A DNA stretch of 64,000 bases from Micromonospora antibiotica (GTDB lineage Bacteria > Actinomycetota > Actinomycetes > Mycobacteriales > Micromonosporaceae): positions 1 through 64,000 of the forward strand of contig NZ_JAGFWR010000017.1 of assembly GCF_017599305.1 (NCBI RefSeq), written 5' to 3'. Position numbers and translations under genes: made by a program. Each line of letters opens with the position of its first letter. The first letter of the stretch is position 1. Below the pieces are notes generated by a model that was given only the letters and a program-made list of their open reading frames with translations, searched no databases and was not told the origin of the DNA. This document shows positions 1 to 8,150 of this stretch, one piece after another.

Positions 1-10
1 GCTCCTCATC

Positions 11-68
11 GAGGACCCTGCCCATTGATGATCTTTGTGTGAGAACTCAGATCATGGACAGGGTCCTC
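11..68. repeat. Imperfect inverted repeat near the left edge
   Basis: The arm GAGGACCCTGCCCAT (11-25) pairs with ATGGACAGGGTCCTC (54-68), 14 of 15 positions, around a 28-base less GC-rich loop. It lies outside any credible gene. It may be a bidirectional terminator for a gene left of the window or a dispersed palindromic element; nothing here identifies a transposon end because no transposase is visible. Confidence 0.55.
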
Positions 69-122
69 CCCATTCCGCTAGACCTCCACCACCACGAATC
101 CCCCCGACGGTCAAAACACGAG

Positions 123-162
123 GGTATGCCTGTGAGGCATAAATATGCCTCACAGGCATACC
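123..162. promoter_or_regulatory. Two tandem palindromic operator-like sites
   Basis: The arms GGTATGCCTGTGAGGCATA (123-141) and TATGCCTCACAGGCATACC (144-162) are perfect reverse complements separated by AA. Each arm is itself a palindrome, TATGCCT-N3-AGGCATA, so the site is two operator-like half units spaced 19 bases centre to centre. That spacing would put two dimers on nearly the same face of DNA. It lies about 365 bases before the MMPL start. Binding of a TetR/MarR/GntR-type regulator is inference; a large cruciform or dispersed repeat is the alternative. Confidence 0.5.
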
Positions 163-296
163 GGTCACTACGGGAAGCGTGCTCCCCCGCTCCGGCAGCC
201 GGGGAAGGCCGGGTCGACCCGTCGAACGTGAACGGTTGTTGCGATAGTTGACGGCGATCGCTGTGGGGTCGACGCCGGCTCCCGTCGGTGGGTGGG

Positions 297-515
297 TGGC
301 CCGGGTGTGGGCGGTGGCTTGACGGGTCGACTGCTCGGCAGGGCGGCAGGGCGGCAGGGCGGTGGGGCGGTGGGTCCACGGGGCGGTGGGCAGCGGGGCG
401 GCGGCTTGACGGGTCGGCGGCTCGGCAGGGCGGCGGGGCGGTGGGTCCACGGTCCACGGGTCGGTGGGGCGGCGGGTCGGTGGTTCGGCAGGTCGGTGGT
501 TCGGTGGGTCGACGA
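297..515. repeat. G-rich low-complexity direct repeats upstream of the MMPL gene
   Basis: This stretch is made of degenerate GGGCGGCAGG / GGTGGGGCGG / CGGTGGTTCGG units. A longer block (CTTGACGGGTCG, followed by CTCGGCAGGGCGGC) occurs twice, at about 317 and 406. The G runs could fold as quadruplexes. Open frames run through it in several phases, but their translations are Gly/Arg-rich and unlike protein. I treat it as non-coding leader DNA. Confidence 0.5.
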
Positions 516-527
516 GGGGAGAGGTCG

Positions 528-2945
528 ATGTTCGCCTGGTGGGGGCGGGTGGTGGTGCGTGCCCGGTGGGTGGTGCTGGCCACCGCCGGGGTGCTGGTGG
601 CCGTCGGGGCCACCTGGGGCGCCGGGGTGTTCGGGGAGCTGACCGGGGGCGGGTTCGACGACCCGTCGAGCGAGTCGAGCCGTACCGTGCAGCGGGTCAC
701 CGCCGAACTCGGCCGGCAGGGTGCCGACGTGATCGTGCTCTGGTCCAGCGGCACCGCGTCCGTCGACGACCCGGAGTTCCGCGACCCGGTCACCTCCACC
801 GTGGCCGGGCTGCGCCAGCGCGCCGAGGTGGCCGAGGTGACCACCTGGTACGACACGCCCGCGCCCGCGTTCGTCGCCGAGGACCGGCGGGCCACCTACG
901 CGCTGGTCAAGCTGACCGGCGGTGACGAGGACGCCCGCTCGGCGCAGTTCACGGCGCTGCGCCCCGCGCTGGACGCACCCGGGCTGCGTACCGACGTCGG
1001 CGGGCTGGTGGCGTTCCAGGCGGAGGCCACCACCCAGAGCACCGAGGACATCACCCGGGCCGAGTTGCTGTCCATGCCGGTGCTACTGGTGCTGCTCGTG
1101 CTGATCTTCGGCGGGTTGGTCGCCGCCGGCACCCCGCTGCTCGTCGGCGGCCTGGCCATCCTCGGCGCATTCGTGGCGGTACGCCTTGTCAACCTCGTCA
1201 CCGACGTGTCGATCTTCGCGATCAACGTGATCACCCTGATCGGGCTCGGGATGGCGGTGGACTACGCGCTGTTCATCGTCAGCCGGTTCCGGGAGGAGTT
1301 GGCCGCCGGGCACGGCACCGCCGAGGCGATCCGGCGCACCATCCTCACCGCCGGCCGTACCGTGTTCGTCTCCGGGCTGACCGTCGCGCTCGCCATGGCC
1401 AGCCTGCTGATCTTCCCGCAGCCGTTCCTGCGGTCGATGGGCTTCGGCGGGATGGCCGCCGTCCTGATCGCCATGCTGGCCGCGCTCACCGTGCTGCCGG
1501 CCCTGCTGGTGGTGCTCGGCCACCGGGTGGACGCGGTGCGCGTACCGCTGCCGTGGCGGCGGGGGACGCGGGGTGCGCGGCGGGCCCTGGGTGACGAGGG
1601 TGGTGCCTGGGCCCGGATCGCGCGCAGCGTGATGCGCCGGCCGGCGCTCTACCTGGTGGGGGTCGCGGTGCTGCTCGCCGTGCTGGCCACCCCGTTCGCG
1701 CGGATCACCTTCGGCGGGGTCGACGAGCGGGTGCTGCCGGCCGACGCCGCACCCCGGGTGGTCTCCGAGCGGATCGCCGCCGAGTTCCCCGGCGGCACGA
1801 TCGCCCCGATCGAGGTGCTGGTCTCCGGGGCTGCCGCCGACGCGGTGCGACCGTTCGCCGACCGGATCGCGGCGCTGCCCGGGGTGACCGGGGTCCAGGT
1901 CACGGCGGCGAAGGGGGAGTCGACCCTGCTGTCGGTGAGCTACCCGGGGGAGCCGACCGGCGACGACGCCCGCGACCTGGTCCGGACGCTGCGCGACCTG
2001 CCCGGCCCGGCCGGGGCGCAGGTGCTGGTCGGCGGGCGGCCCGCCGCCGACGTGGACCTGCTGGACAGCCTCGGCGACCGGTTGCCGTGGATGGCCCTGC
2101 TGATGGCCGGCGCGACCCTGCTGCTGCTGTTCCTCGCCTTCGGCTCGGTGGTGCTGCCGGTCAAGGCGGTGCTGATGAACCTGCTGTCGATCGGCGCGTC
2201 GTTCGGCGTGGTGGTCTGGATCTTCCAGGACGGCCACCTGGCCGGTCTGCTCGGTTTCACCTCCACCGGGTTCATCGAGCCGAGCAACCTCATCCTCATG
2301 CTCGCGGTGCTGTTCGGGCTGGCGACCGACTACGAGGTGTTCCTGCTGAGCCGGGTACGCGAGGAGTGGGACCGCACCGGCGACAACAGCGCCTCGGTCG
2401 CCACCGGCCTGCAACGCACCGGCCGGATCATCACCGCCGCCGCGCTGCTGCTGATCATCGTGGTGGCCGGCTTCACCACCGGCGGGATGGCCTACATCAA
2501 GCTGATCGGTGTCGGCATGATCGTGGCGATCGTGGTGGACGCGACCCTGGTCCGGGCGCTGCTCGTGCCGGCGACCATGCGGCTGCTGGGCCGGTGGAAC
2601 TGGTGGGCCCCGGCACCCCTGGCCCGGCTCTGGGCCCGTTACGGCCTGCGCGAGACCGACGACCCGGCGGACCCGCCGACGACCCCGGACACGTCCGCGT
2701 CGGCGTCGCCCGTGCCGTCGCCGCCCGCCCCGCCGGTGCCGCCCGCCCCGGCGGCGGGCACCCGGGGTGGGTCGGCGGATGCCTCGGGCTGGTTCACCGT
2801 GGCCGACGCGGCATCGACGCCTGCGGACGCGCCCCCGGAGCCGGACGTCGACCCCGAGCCGGCGGTCGACCCGGAGGCGGACGTCGACCCGGAGGCGGCG
2901 GCGCGGCGGACCCGCCAGCGGGACAACGCGAGGGTGGCCGAGTAG
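528..2945 (+). CDS. MMPL family RND-type transporter
   Basis: Predicted inner-membrane exporter of the MMPL family, which uses the proton gradient to move lipids, siderophores or drugs. From ATG 528 the protein has 805 residues in the usual two-fold layout: an N-terminal membrane segment, an extracellular domain, a five-to-six-helix bundle with GMAVDYALFIVSRFREE, then a second segment/domain/bundle with FGLATDYEVFLLSRVREEW. Both conserved D-Y motifs of the proton path are present. The start is set by the purine-rich GAGGGGAGAGG just upstream; the frame is open further upstream, but only through low-complexity DNA. After the last helix, about 100 extra Pro/Ala/Asp-rich residues run antisense into the next gene. 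Substrate unknown. Confidence 0.93.
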   Translation: MFAWWGRVVVRARWVVLATAGVLVAVGATWGAGVFGELTGGGFDDPSSESSRTVQRVTAELGRQGADVIVLWSSGTASVDDPEFRDPVTSTVAGLRQRAEVAEVTTWYDTPAPAFVAEDRRATYALVKLTGGDEDARSAQFTALRPALDAPGLRTDVGGLVAFQAEATTQSTEDITRAELLSMPVLLVLLVLIFGGLVAAGTPLLVGGLAILGAFVAVRLVNLVTDVSIFAINVITLIGLGMAVDYALFIVSRFREELAAGHGTAEAIRRTILTAGRTVFVSGLTVALAMASLLIFPQPFLRSMGFGGMAAVLIAMLAALTVLPALLVVLGHRVDAVRVPLPWRRGTRGARRALGDEGGAWARIARSVMRRPALYLVGVAVLLAVLATPFARITFGGVDERVLPADAAPRVVSERIAAEFPGGTIAPIEVLVSGAAADAVRPFADRIAALPGVTGVQVTAAKGESTLLSVSYPGEPTGDDARDLVRTLRDLPGPAGAQVLVGGRPAADVDLLDSLGDRLPWMALLMAGATLLLLFLAFGSVVLPVKAVLMNLLSIGASFGVVVWIFQDGHLAGLLGFTSTGFIEPSNLILMLAVLFGLATDYEVFLLSRVREEWDRTGDNSASVATGLQRTGRIITAAALLLIIVVAGFTTGGMAYIKLIGVGMIVAIVVDATLVRALLVPATMRLLGRWNWWAPAPLARLWARYGLRETDDPADPPTTPDTSASASPVPSPPAPPVPPAPAAGTRGGSADASGWFTVADAASTPADAPPEPDVDPEPAVDPEADVDPEAAARRTRQRDNARVAE

Positions 2946-3727
2946 CCGGCCAGCACGATCACGTGGAACAGGTAGAGCCACAGCAGCACCGCGACGCCGG
3001 CCCCCACCGGGTCGAAGCCGCCGAACGGGACACCGAGGTCCAGCGGGAGCGAACAGAACAGCACGAAGCCGTGCAGGAAGCCGGAGAGGTTGGCGGCGGT
3101 GAACGAGCCGACCGCCAGCGTCGACAACCAGTCCGGTGAGGCCGGCCCGACCACCCGGAACACCCACATCAGCACCGGGGTGAGCACCAGCCACACCGCC
3201 AGGAACGACAGCACGATGCCGAGGGCGGCGACCCAGCCGCCCTGCCGGATCAGCCGGGTGGTGGTGGGCAGCGCGATGAGGATCGACAGCAGCAGGGCGG
3301 GGGCGGGGGCGAGCAGCGGCAGCAGCAGCAACCGCCCCCGCCAGCCGACCAGCGACTCGTCCGGGTTGGGGGCGACGGCCACGGAGACGAACGCCCGGCG
3401 CAACCCCTCACCGTAGAGTGAGGCGGGCAGCAGGGAGGCCAGCGCCAGCAGCGGGGTCAACTGCACCCCGGCGTTGACCAGCGCGTCCACCGCCTCGGGC
3501 GCACCGATCGCGTCCGGCAGCGTCTCCACGGCGTACGCGGTGAGCCGGCGTACCCGGTCCGCGCCGGCCAGCAGCGAGGTCAGCCAGATCGCCAGCAGGG
3601 CCACCGGCACCACGGCGATCGCCCCGTAGAAGGTGATCGCGGCGGCGTGCAGGGAGAGGTCCCGCCCGCGTACCGGCCGGAACGCGGCACTGGTGATCCG
3701 CTTCGTACGCTGCCATGCGTCGCCCAT
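2639..3727 (-). CDS. YihY/virulence factor BrkB family membrane protein
   Basis: Integral membrane protein of the YihY/BrkB family (once misnamed ribonuclease BN); cellular role not settled. The protein starts MGDAWQRTKRITSAAFRPV and has about six hydrophobic segments, with the family-typical AAAITFYGAIAVVPVALL in the first. ATG 3727 is preferred because GAGGGGGAAG lies about 10 bases upstream; GTG 3760 is in frame but lies within 20 bases of the divergent gene. The last 95 or so residues form a Ser/Gly/Ala-rich tail encoded opposite the MMPL tail, so the two convergent genes overlap by 307 bases. Length (362) is at the long end because of that tail. Confidence 0.9.
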   Translation of the reverse strand: MGDAWQRTKRITSAAFRPVRGRDLSLHAAAITFYGAIAVVPVALLAIWLTSLLAGADRVRRLTAYAVETLPDAIGAPEAVDALVNAGVQLTPLLALASLLPASLYGEGLRRAFVSVAVAPNPDESLVGWRGRLLLLPLLAPAPALLLSILIALPTTTRLIRQGGWVAALGIVLSFLAVWLVLTPVLMWVFRVVGPASPDWLSTLAVGSFTAANLSGFLHGFVLFCSLPLDLGVPFGGFDPVGAGVAVLLWLYLFHVIVLAGYSATLALSRWRVRRAAASGSTSASGSTAGSGSTSGSGGASAGVDAASATVNQPEASADPPRVPAAGAGGTGGAGGDGTGDADADVSGVVGGSAGSSVSRRP

Positions 3728-3778
3728 CGTGGTGTTCTTCCCCCTCACGTCCGTCGGCACGCATTACGATCCCGCGAC

Positions 3779-4345
3779 ATGACCGTGCTCACCACCGACC
3801 GGCTGATCCTGCGGAACTGGACCGACTCGCCGGCCGACCTGGCCCGGATCTTCGACATCTACTCCCGCAACGAGGTGGTGCGCTGGCTGGGCGCGGCCCC
3901 CGGTCTGCCGTTGACCGACCCGGCGCAGGCGGCCGACCGGTTGGCGCTCTGGCGGGCCCGGCACGCCGACCATGGCGACCGGTACGGCACCTGGGCGGTG
4001 CAGGTGCGCGACACCGGCCTGGTGGTCGGCACGATCCTGCTCAAGCCGTTGCCCGGCCGGGACGAGCAGGTGCCCACCGCCGACATCGAGGTGGGTTGGC
4101 ACCTGCACCCCGACTCGTGGGGCCACGGCTACGCCACCGAGGCGGCCCGCGTCCTGGTCGACCGGGAACTCGCCACCGGCACCGGGCGGGTGTACGCGGT
4201 GGTGGCCCCCGGCAACGGGGCGTCGATGGCGGTGGCCCGCCGGCTCGGGATGACCCACCTGGGTCGGCGCACCGACTGGTACGGCGGTGAGGAACTGGAG
4301 ACCTTCGTGCGCCGGGCGCTCCCGGGCTCCCCAGGTGGCCGATAG
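3779..4345 (+). CDS. GNAT family N-acetyltransferase (RimJ/RimL type)
   Basis: 188 residues. It opens with TTDRLILRNW, the signature of the RimJ/RimL subgroup that acetylates protein N-termini or small molecules from acetyl-CoA. The core IEVGWHLHPDSWGHGYATEA contains the acetyl-CoA-binding R/Q-x-x-G-x-G/A region in a relaxed form (W-G-H-G-Y-A), followed by an Asn-containing motif (APGNGASMAVARRLGM). It is transcribed divergently from the YihY gene with only about 50 bases between starts, so both promoters must overlap there. Substrate cannot be read from the sequence. Confidence 0.88.
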   Translation: MTVLTTDRLILRNWTDSPADLARIFDIYSRNEVVRWLGAAPGLPLTDPAQAADRLALWRARHADHGDRYGTWAVQVRDTGLVVGTILLKPLPGRDEQVPTADIEVGWHLHPDSWGHGYATEAARVLVDRELATGTGRVYAVVAPGNGASMAVARRLGMTHLGRRTDWYGGEELETFVRRALPGSPGGR

Positions 4346-4385
4346 CCACCTCAGGCGGTCATTAGCCCGCAATCCGGACGACATC

Positions 4386-4437
4386 TTGCGGTATTGATTG
4401 ACGTCGTCCTATTCTCGCTTGTGGAAAGCGCTTTCCA
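4386..4437 (+). promoter_or_regulatory. Candidate promoter with LacI-type operator for the pectate lyase
   Basis: TTGCGG (4386-4391) and TATTCT (4410-4415), 18 bases apart, form a plausible -35/-10 pair. The perfect 16-base palindrome TGGAAAGCGCTTTCCA (4422-4437) follows and would cover the start of transcription. The central CG with symmetric AAAG/CTTT arms is the form bound by LacI-family sugar regulators. Repression relieved by pectin-derived sugars is inference; no lacI gene lies in the window. The 5' leader to the start codon would be about 280 bases. Confidence 0.65.
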
Positions 4438-4713
4438 GATGCTCAGTGCGGGTGTCCCGGCGAGTTCTGCTGCCGCCGGAGGCACCAGTTCGCCGTGCGC
4501 GGCAGCACGGTGAGCGGGTCGATCCGGTACCCCGGCGCAACCACCCTGGCCGACCGGCGACTCCGCCCGACGGCCGCGAAGGCCCGGCCCGTCCCCGGCG
4601 CGCAGAGGTTCGCAGGACCACCACCATCACCGCCGCCCGGCCGGGCACCACACCAGGCACCACACCCCCCGGCAGCGGCACCACCACCAGGTACTGAGAA
4701 AGGTGACGCGAGG

Positions 4714-6288
4714 ATGAGACGACCAGTTGCACGACGAGTCCAGGCGGGGCTGGCCACGGCCGCCGTCGGTGCCGCGATCTGCGTGGCCCTGCCGGTGCAC
4801 CAGGCGTCGGCGGCGGCCGGCAGCGCCAGCGGCTACGCCACCCAGAACGGCGGCACCACCGGCGGCGCGGGCGGCCAGACCGTCCGGGCCAGCACGGGCA
4901 CCGCGATCCACGCGGCCCTGTGCAACCGGGCCAGCAGCAGCACCCCGATCGTCATCGAGGTGCAGGGCACGATCAACCACGGCAACACCACGAAGGTCTC
5001 CGGCAACAGCTGCAACACCGCAGCCGACAAGATCGAGCTGAAGGAGATCAGCAACGTCACCATCGTCGGGGTCGGCAGCGGTGCGGTCTTCGACCAGCTC
5101 GGCATCCACATCCGCGACTCCCGCAACATCATCATCCAGAACGTGACCGTGCGGAACGTCAAGAAGTCGGGCTCGCCCATCTCCAACGGCGGTGACGCCA
5201 TCGGCATGGAGAGCAGCGTGCGCAACGTCTGGGTCGACCACACCACGCTGGAGGCGTCCGGCGGCGAGTCGGCCGGTTACGACGGGCTGTTCGACATGAA
5301 GGACGACGTCCAGTACGTGACGCTGTCGTACAGCATCCTGCGCAACTCCGGCCGGGGCGGCCTCATCGGCTCCAGCGAGAGCGACCGGGGCAACGGCTTC
5401 GTCACCTTCCACCACAACCTCTACCAGAACATCGACTCCCGTACGCCCCTGCTGCGGGGCGGGATCGCGCACATCTACAACAACTCGTACGTGCAGCTCA
5501 ACGAGTCGGGGATCAACTCCCGGGCCGGTGCGCGGGCCAAAGTGGAGAACAACTACTTCAAGAACTCCCGGGACGTGCTGGGCACCTTCTACACCAGCGA
5601 GGCCGGCTACTGGCAGGCCAGCGGCAACATCCTGGACAACGTGACCTGGTCCAGCCCCGGCAGTGAGACCAACCCCGCCGGCCCGGGAATGCCGTCCAAC
5701 ACCAGCGTCAGCATCCCGTACTCCTACCGCCTCGACGGGGCGAGCTGCGTGCCGGACATCGTCCGGCAGACGGCCGGCGCGAACACCGGCCTCAAGGAGT
5801 CCAACGGAAGCTGCTCGCCGACCACGCCGACCCCGACCACCCCGGGACCGACCACGCCCGCGCCGACCACGCCGGCCCCCACCACCCCCGCCCCGACCAC
5901 CCCGCCGCCCACCAGCAACCCCGGCGGGACCAACCTCAGCATCGGCGCCGGCTCCGACGGCTCCAGCAAGGCCAGCGGTACGAGCTACGGCGACGTCCGC
6001 GACGGCAACATGGGCACCTTCTGGTCGCCGGCCGGGTCGACCGGTGACATCTCGATCAAGTGGGGCTCGGCGACCGGCATCTCCTCGATCAACATCCGGG
6101 AGGCGTCGGGCTCGGCCGGCAGCATCACCTCCTGGCAGGTCCTCAACGGCGACACCGGCGCGGTGCTGGCCTCCGGCAGCCGGGCCGGCGTGATCACCTT
6201 CGCCCGGACCTCGCTCAAGAAGGTCACCTTCCGGATCAACAGCTCTGCTGCCACCCCGAAGGTCGCCGAGTTCGAGACCTACGCCTGA
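4714..6288 (+). CDS. Secreted pectate lyase, family PL1, with C-terminal accessory domain
   Basis: Extracellular enzyme cleaving pectate by beta-elimination. ATG 4714 follows AGAAAGGTGACG and gives 524 residues: an Arg-rich signal peptide ending near ASAAAG (about residue 33), a PL1 beta-helix domain to about 365, a Thr/Pro linker built of PTTPA repeats (about 366-405) and a 115-residue C-terminal domain (TNLSIGAGSDGSS onwards) resembling discoidin-like carbohydrate-binding domains. PL1 hallmarks seen are VWVDHTTL near residue 173 and the catalytic-arginine motif RTPLLR near 242. It stands alone behind a LacI-type operator, so sugar-controlled expression is likely. The role of the C-terminal domain in cell-wall binding is inferred from its position after the linker. 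Confidence 0.93.
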   Translation: MRRPVARRVQAGLATAAVGAAICVALPVHQASAAAGSASGYATQNGGTTGGAGGQTVRASTGTAIHAALCNRASSSTPIVIEVQGTINHGNTTKVSGNSCNTAADKIELKEISNVTIVGVGSGAVFDQLGIHIRDSRNIIIQNVTVRNVKKSGSPISNGGDAIGMESSVRNVWVDHTTLEASGGESAGYDGLFDMKDDVQYVTLSYSILRNSGRGGLIGSSESDRGNGFVTFHHNLYQNIDSRTPLLRGGIAHIYNNSYVQLNESGINSRAGARAKVENNYFKNSRDVLGTFYTSEAGYWQASGNILDNVTWSSPGSETNPAGPGMPSNTSVSIPYSYRLDGASCVPDIVRQTAGANTGLKESNGSCSPTTPTPTTPGPTTPAPTTPAPTTPAPTTPPPTSNPGGTNLSIGAGSDGSSKASGTSYGDVRDGNMGTFWSPAGSTGDISIKWGSATGISSINIREASGSAGSITSWQVLNGDTGAVLASGSRAGVITFARTSLKKVTFRINSSAATPKVAEFETYA

Positions 6289-6313
6289 CCACTGCTCCCG
6301 CGCCGCCCGGGGC

Positions 6314-6452
6314 GGTGATCGCCGCCCCGGGGGGTGGTCGCTGTCCCGGGGGGTGGTCGCCGTCCCGGGGGTGATCGCCGTGCCCGGAGGGTGATCGCCG
6401 TCCCGGGGGTGATCGCCGTCCTGGGGGTGATCGCCGTGCCCGGAGGGTGATC
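6314..6452. repeat. Tandem array of a 19-20 base unit (about 7 copies)
   Basis: Units close to GGTGATCGCCGTCCCGGGG follow head to tail with point changes (GATC/GGTC, GTCCC/GTGCC). Copies differ in length by a base, so reading frame is not kept and coding is unlikely. It begins 26 bases after the pectate lyase stop. Confidence 0.75.
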
Positions 6453-6455
6453 AGT

Positions 6456-6506
6456 GGGGCCGAGGTGGCGGTGTCCGGTCGGCGTGGACACCGCTACCTC
6501 GGCCCC
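6456..6506. repeat. Long inverted repeat, GGCCGAGGTGG family
   Basis: The left arm at 6456-6476 reads GGGGCCGAGGTGGCGGTGTC plus C. Its complement at 6486-6506 matches 20 of 21 positions around a 9-base loop. TGATCA-like ends flank it on both sides (about 6448 and 6513). A related pair lies at 7176-7225. No T-run follows, so a simple intrinsic terminator is less likely than a mobile palindromic element. Confidence 0.65.
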
Positions 6507-6659
6507 GGTGTGTTGATCAACCCGCGTCGGCGGGTGCGGCCGAGGAGCCGGTCGATGGCCGGCCGTGGCGGGTACACGCGAGAAACCGGGCGAGGTAGGC
6601 GGCCGGGTCGACCGTGCCGGTGCCGACCCGCAGCGCATCGTTGATCGCGTCGCGCCCGC

Positions 6660-6920
6660 GCGGTCGCGTCCGCCCCCTTGCCCCCGCCCCCTTGCCCCCG
6701 CGTCCGCGCCCCCGCGTCCGCGCCCCCGCGTCCGCGCCCCCGCGTCCGCGCCCCCGCGTCCGCGCCCCTTCGCGTCCGCGCCCCCGCGTCCGCGCCCCCG
6801 CGTCCGCGCCCCTTCGCGTCCACGCCCCTGCGTCCGCCCCCCTGCGTCCGCGCCCCTTCGCGTCCGCGCCCCTTCGCGTCCGCGCCCCCGCGTCCGCGCC
6901 CCCGCGCCCCCGCGCCCCCG
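6660..6920. repeat. Long CGCGTCCGCGCCCC satellite-like array
   Basis: About 260 bases of almost pure GC. Units of 12-15 bases (CGCGTCCGCGCCCC with CCCTTCGCGTCC variants) repeat roughly twenty times. All six frames stay open because stop codons are nearly absent from such DNA; the translations are Arg/Pro/Ala/Gly repeats and are not credible proteins. The array may be prone to length change. Confidence 0.75.
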
Positions 6921-7000
6921 CCAAGGTCGTGCTATTTCCATGTTGTAGTGGCATCCCTGCGCTACGAGGCCACTACAACATGGATCGAGCACGATCTTGG
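6921..7000. repeat. 80-base inverted repeat, GTTGTRGTGG family
   Basis: The left arm (6921-6952, containing CCATGTTGTAGTGGC) pairs with 6969-7000 (containing GCCACTACAACATGG). The outer parts, CCAAGGTCGTGCT and AGCACGATCTTGG, also pair, with few mismatches over 32 bases and a 16-base loop. It starts exactly where the satellite array ends and is less GC-rich than its surroundings. A related palindrome lies before the aldehyde dehydrogenase gene (34221-34297). Confidence 0.7.
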
Positions 7001-7175
7001 CAGGGGCGTGGCGTGGTGTGGGCACAGGAGCGTGGGTGCGGGGCGGTGGTGTCGTAATGGGCGGGATTGTCGCGGTTACCTGCCGCTGACCACGGAGATG
7101 CCGTTCAACATGACACGGTTTCATCTGGACAAGCCTGTCCGCCGTGCTGGCTCCCGGCGTGGTGATCGACCCAGT

Positions 7176-7225
7176 GGGTCGATGTGGGGGTAGTCGACTG
7201 GCGCGGACACCCCCATGTCGGCCCC
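7176..7225. repeat. Degenerate inverted repeat related to 6456-6506
   Basis: GGGTCGATGTGGGGGTAGTC (7176-7195) faces GGACACCCCCATGTCGGCCC (7205-7224). Pairing is imperfect. The right arm complements to GGCCGACATGGGGGTGTCC, close to the arm of the 6456 element (GGCCGAGGTGGCGGTGTCC). Between 7001 and 7360 I see no other gene or site except the Uma2 ribosome-binding site. Confidence 0.45.
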
Positions 7226-7360
7226 GTTGTGTCGACCAGGGCGCGGGACCGGGTGGGGGACGGGCTGACCGAGACGCACCGGTGGTGCGACGGCCCGGTG
7301 GCAGGGCTGCGGCGATTAGGCTGGGGCCGGCAGGATGTTCCGCTGAGGGGGTGAGCCCGG

Positions 7361-8107
7361 ATGGCCCAGGCCGCATTCGCGCCCGAGCCGGCACCGCAGG
7401 CACCCGACCCGACGTCCCCGTCGCCTGAGTCCAGCGGCCAGTCGCAGGGGCCGACCGACCGGCCGACCGGGCCGTCGTTCGATGTGCTGCGCTGGCACGA
7501 CGAGCCGTGGACCGCCCAGCTCGCCCTCGACCTGTTGCCGGAGACCAACGGTCCCAAGGTTGAAGTCCTGAGCGGAAGCGTGATCGTGACCCCACATGCC
7601 GGAATCGACCACCAGTCGGTCGAGCGAGAACTGCCTTATCTGTTGCACCGTGCGGCACGCCGAGCCGGCTACTGGGTGTACCCCGAGATCAATCTGATCT
7701 CGGGCAAGGACCTTTACATCCCGGATATCGCCGTGCTGCGCTCCTCCGGTGGTGGGCGCGCGGCGATCGACATTCGGCAGGCGGTGCTGCTGGGGGAGAT
7801 CGTGTCACCCGGCAACCGGCGCAAGGACGTGATCGACCGACCCCGGGAGTACGCCGCCGTCGGGGTTCCCTTCTTCCTCCGGGTCGACCTGCGCAACCGC
7901 GTCCCCACCCTGGCGCTCTACGAGCTGGCCGACGGGGAGTACCGACCGACGGCCGCTGCCGCAGCGGGGACGACTTTTGTCATGACACGGCCATTCGCGT
8001 TTTCTCTCGATCCGGCCGAGCTCCTGGACGAAGCGGCACCTCTCGGCGGGGAGGTGGGGCCGATCGGCGGGGATGAGGCGGCCGGGGAGGGGGACGTCGA
8101 GCGGTGA
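7361..8107 (+). CDS. Uma2 family (DUF820) putative endonuclease
   Basis: 248 residues. ATG 7361 is preceded by GAGGGGGTGAG. The N-terminal 40 residues are Pro/Ser-rich and probably disordered. The rest has the Uma2 fold signature: KVEVLSGSVIVTPHAGIDHQ, then YIPDIAVL, then GEIVSPGNRRKD and GVPFFLRVD. These match the PD...(D/E)xK-like nuclease core of Uma2 proteins, with PD near residues 121-122 and the acidic residue near 146. The usual DRxxKRxxY lysine region is altered here (DVIDRPREY), so activity is uncertain. Uma2 genes are multicopy in actinomycetes and cyanobacteria and their role is not established. Located 43 bases before dxr, but expression with it is not shown. Confidence 0.8.
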   Translation: MAQAAFAPEPAPQAPDPTSPSPESSGQSQGPTDRPTGPSFDVLRWHDEPWTAQLALDLLPETNGPKVEVLSGSVIVTPHAGIDHQSVERELPYLLHRAARRAGYWVYPEINLISGKDLYIPDIAVLRSSGGGRAAIDIRQAVLLGEIVSPGNRRKDVIDRPREYAAVGVPFFLRVDLRNRVPTLALYELADGEYRPTAAAAAGTTFVMTRPFAFSLDPAELLDEAAPLGGEVGPIGGDEAAGEGDVER

Positions 8108-8150
8108 GGCTCCCAGCGGGAGTACAGCGGGGCCGGGGCAGAATGGCCGC

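Noticed and set aside
11..68. End of an insertion sequence at the left edge
   Set aside because: Only an inverted repeat is visible; there is no transposase, target duplication or matching end within the window.
1083..3194. 703-codon minus-strand frame through the MMPL gene
   Set aside because: Gln/His/Asp/Arg-rich shadow of the transporter; the real minus-strand gene there is the YihY-type one, in another frame.
4422..4437. Intrinsic terminator of the preceding GNAT gene
   Set aside because: The palindrome has no loop and no T-run, and lies at a promoter. Its symmetric AAAGCGCTTT form fits an operator better.
6314..6920. CRISPR array
   Set aside because: Units are contiguous and degenerate without unique spacers of even length, and no cas genes are in the window.
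6279..7658. Long frames on both strands through the repeat island
   Set aside because: Open only because the satellite array lacks stop codons. Products are Arg/Gly/Ala or Pro/Ala repeats without a start signal.
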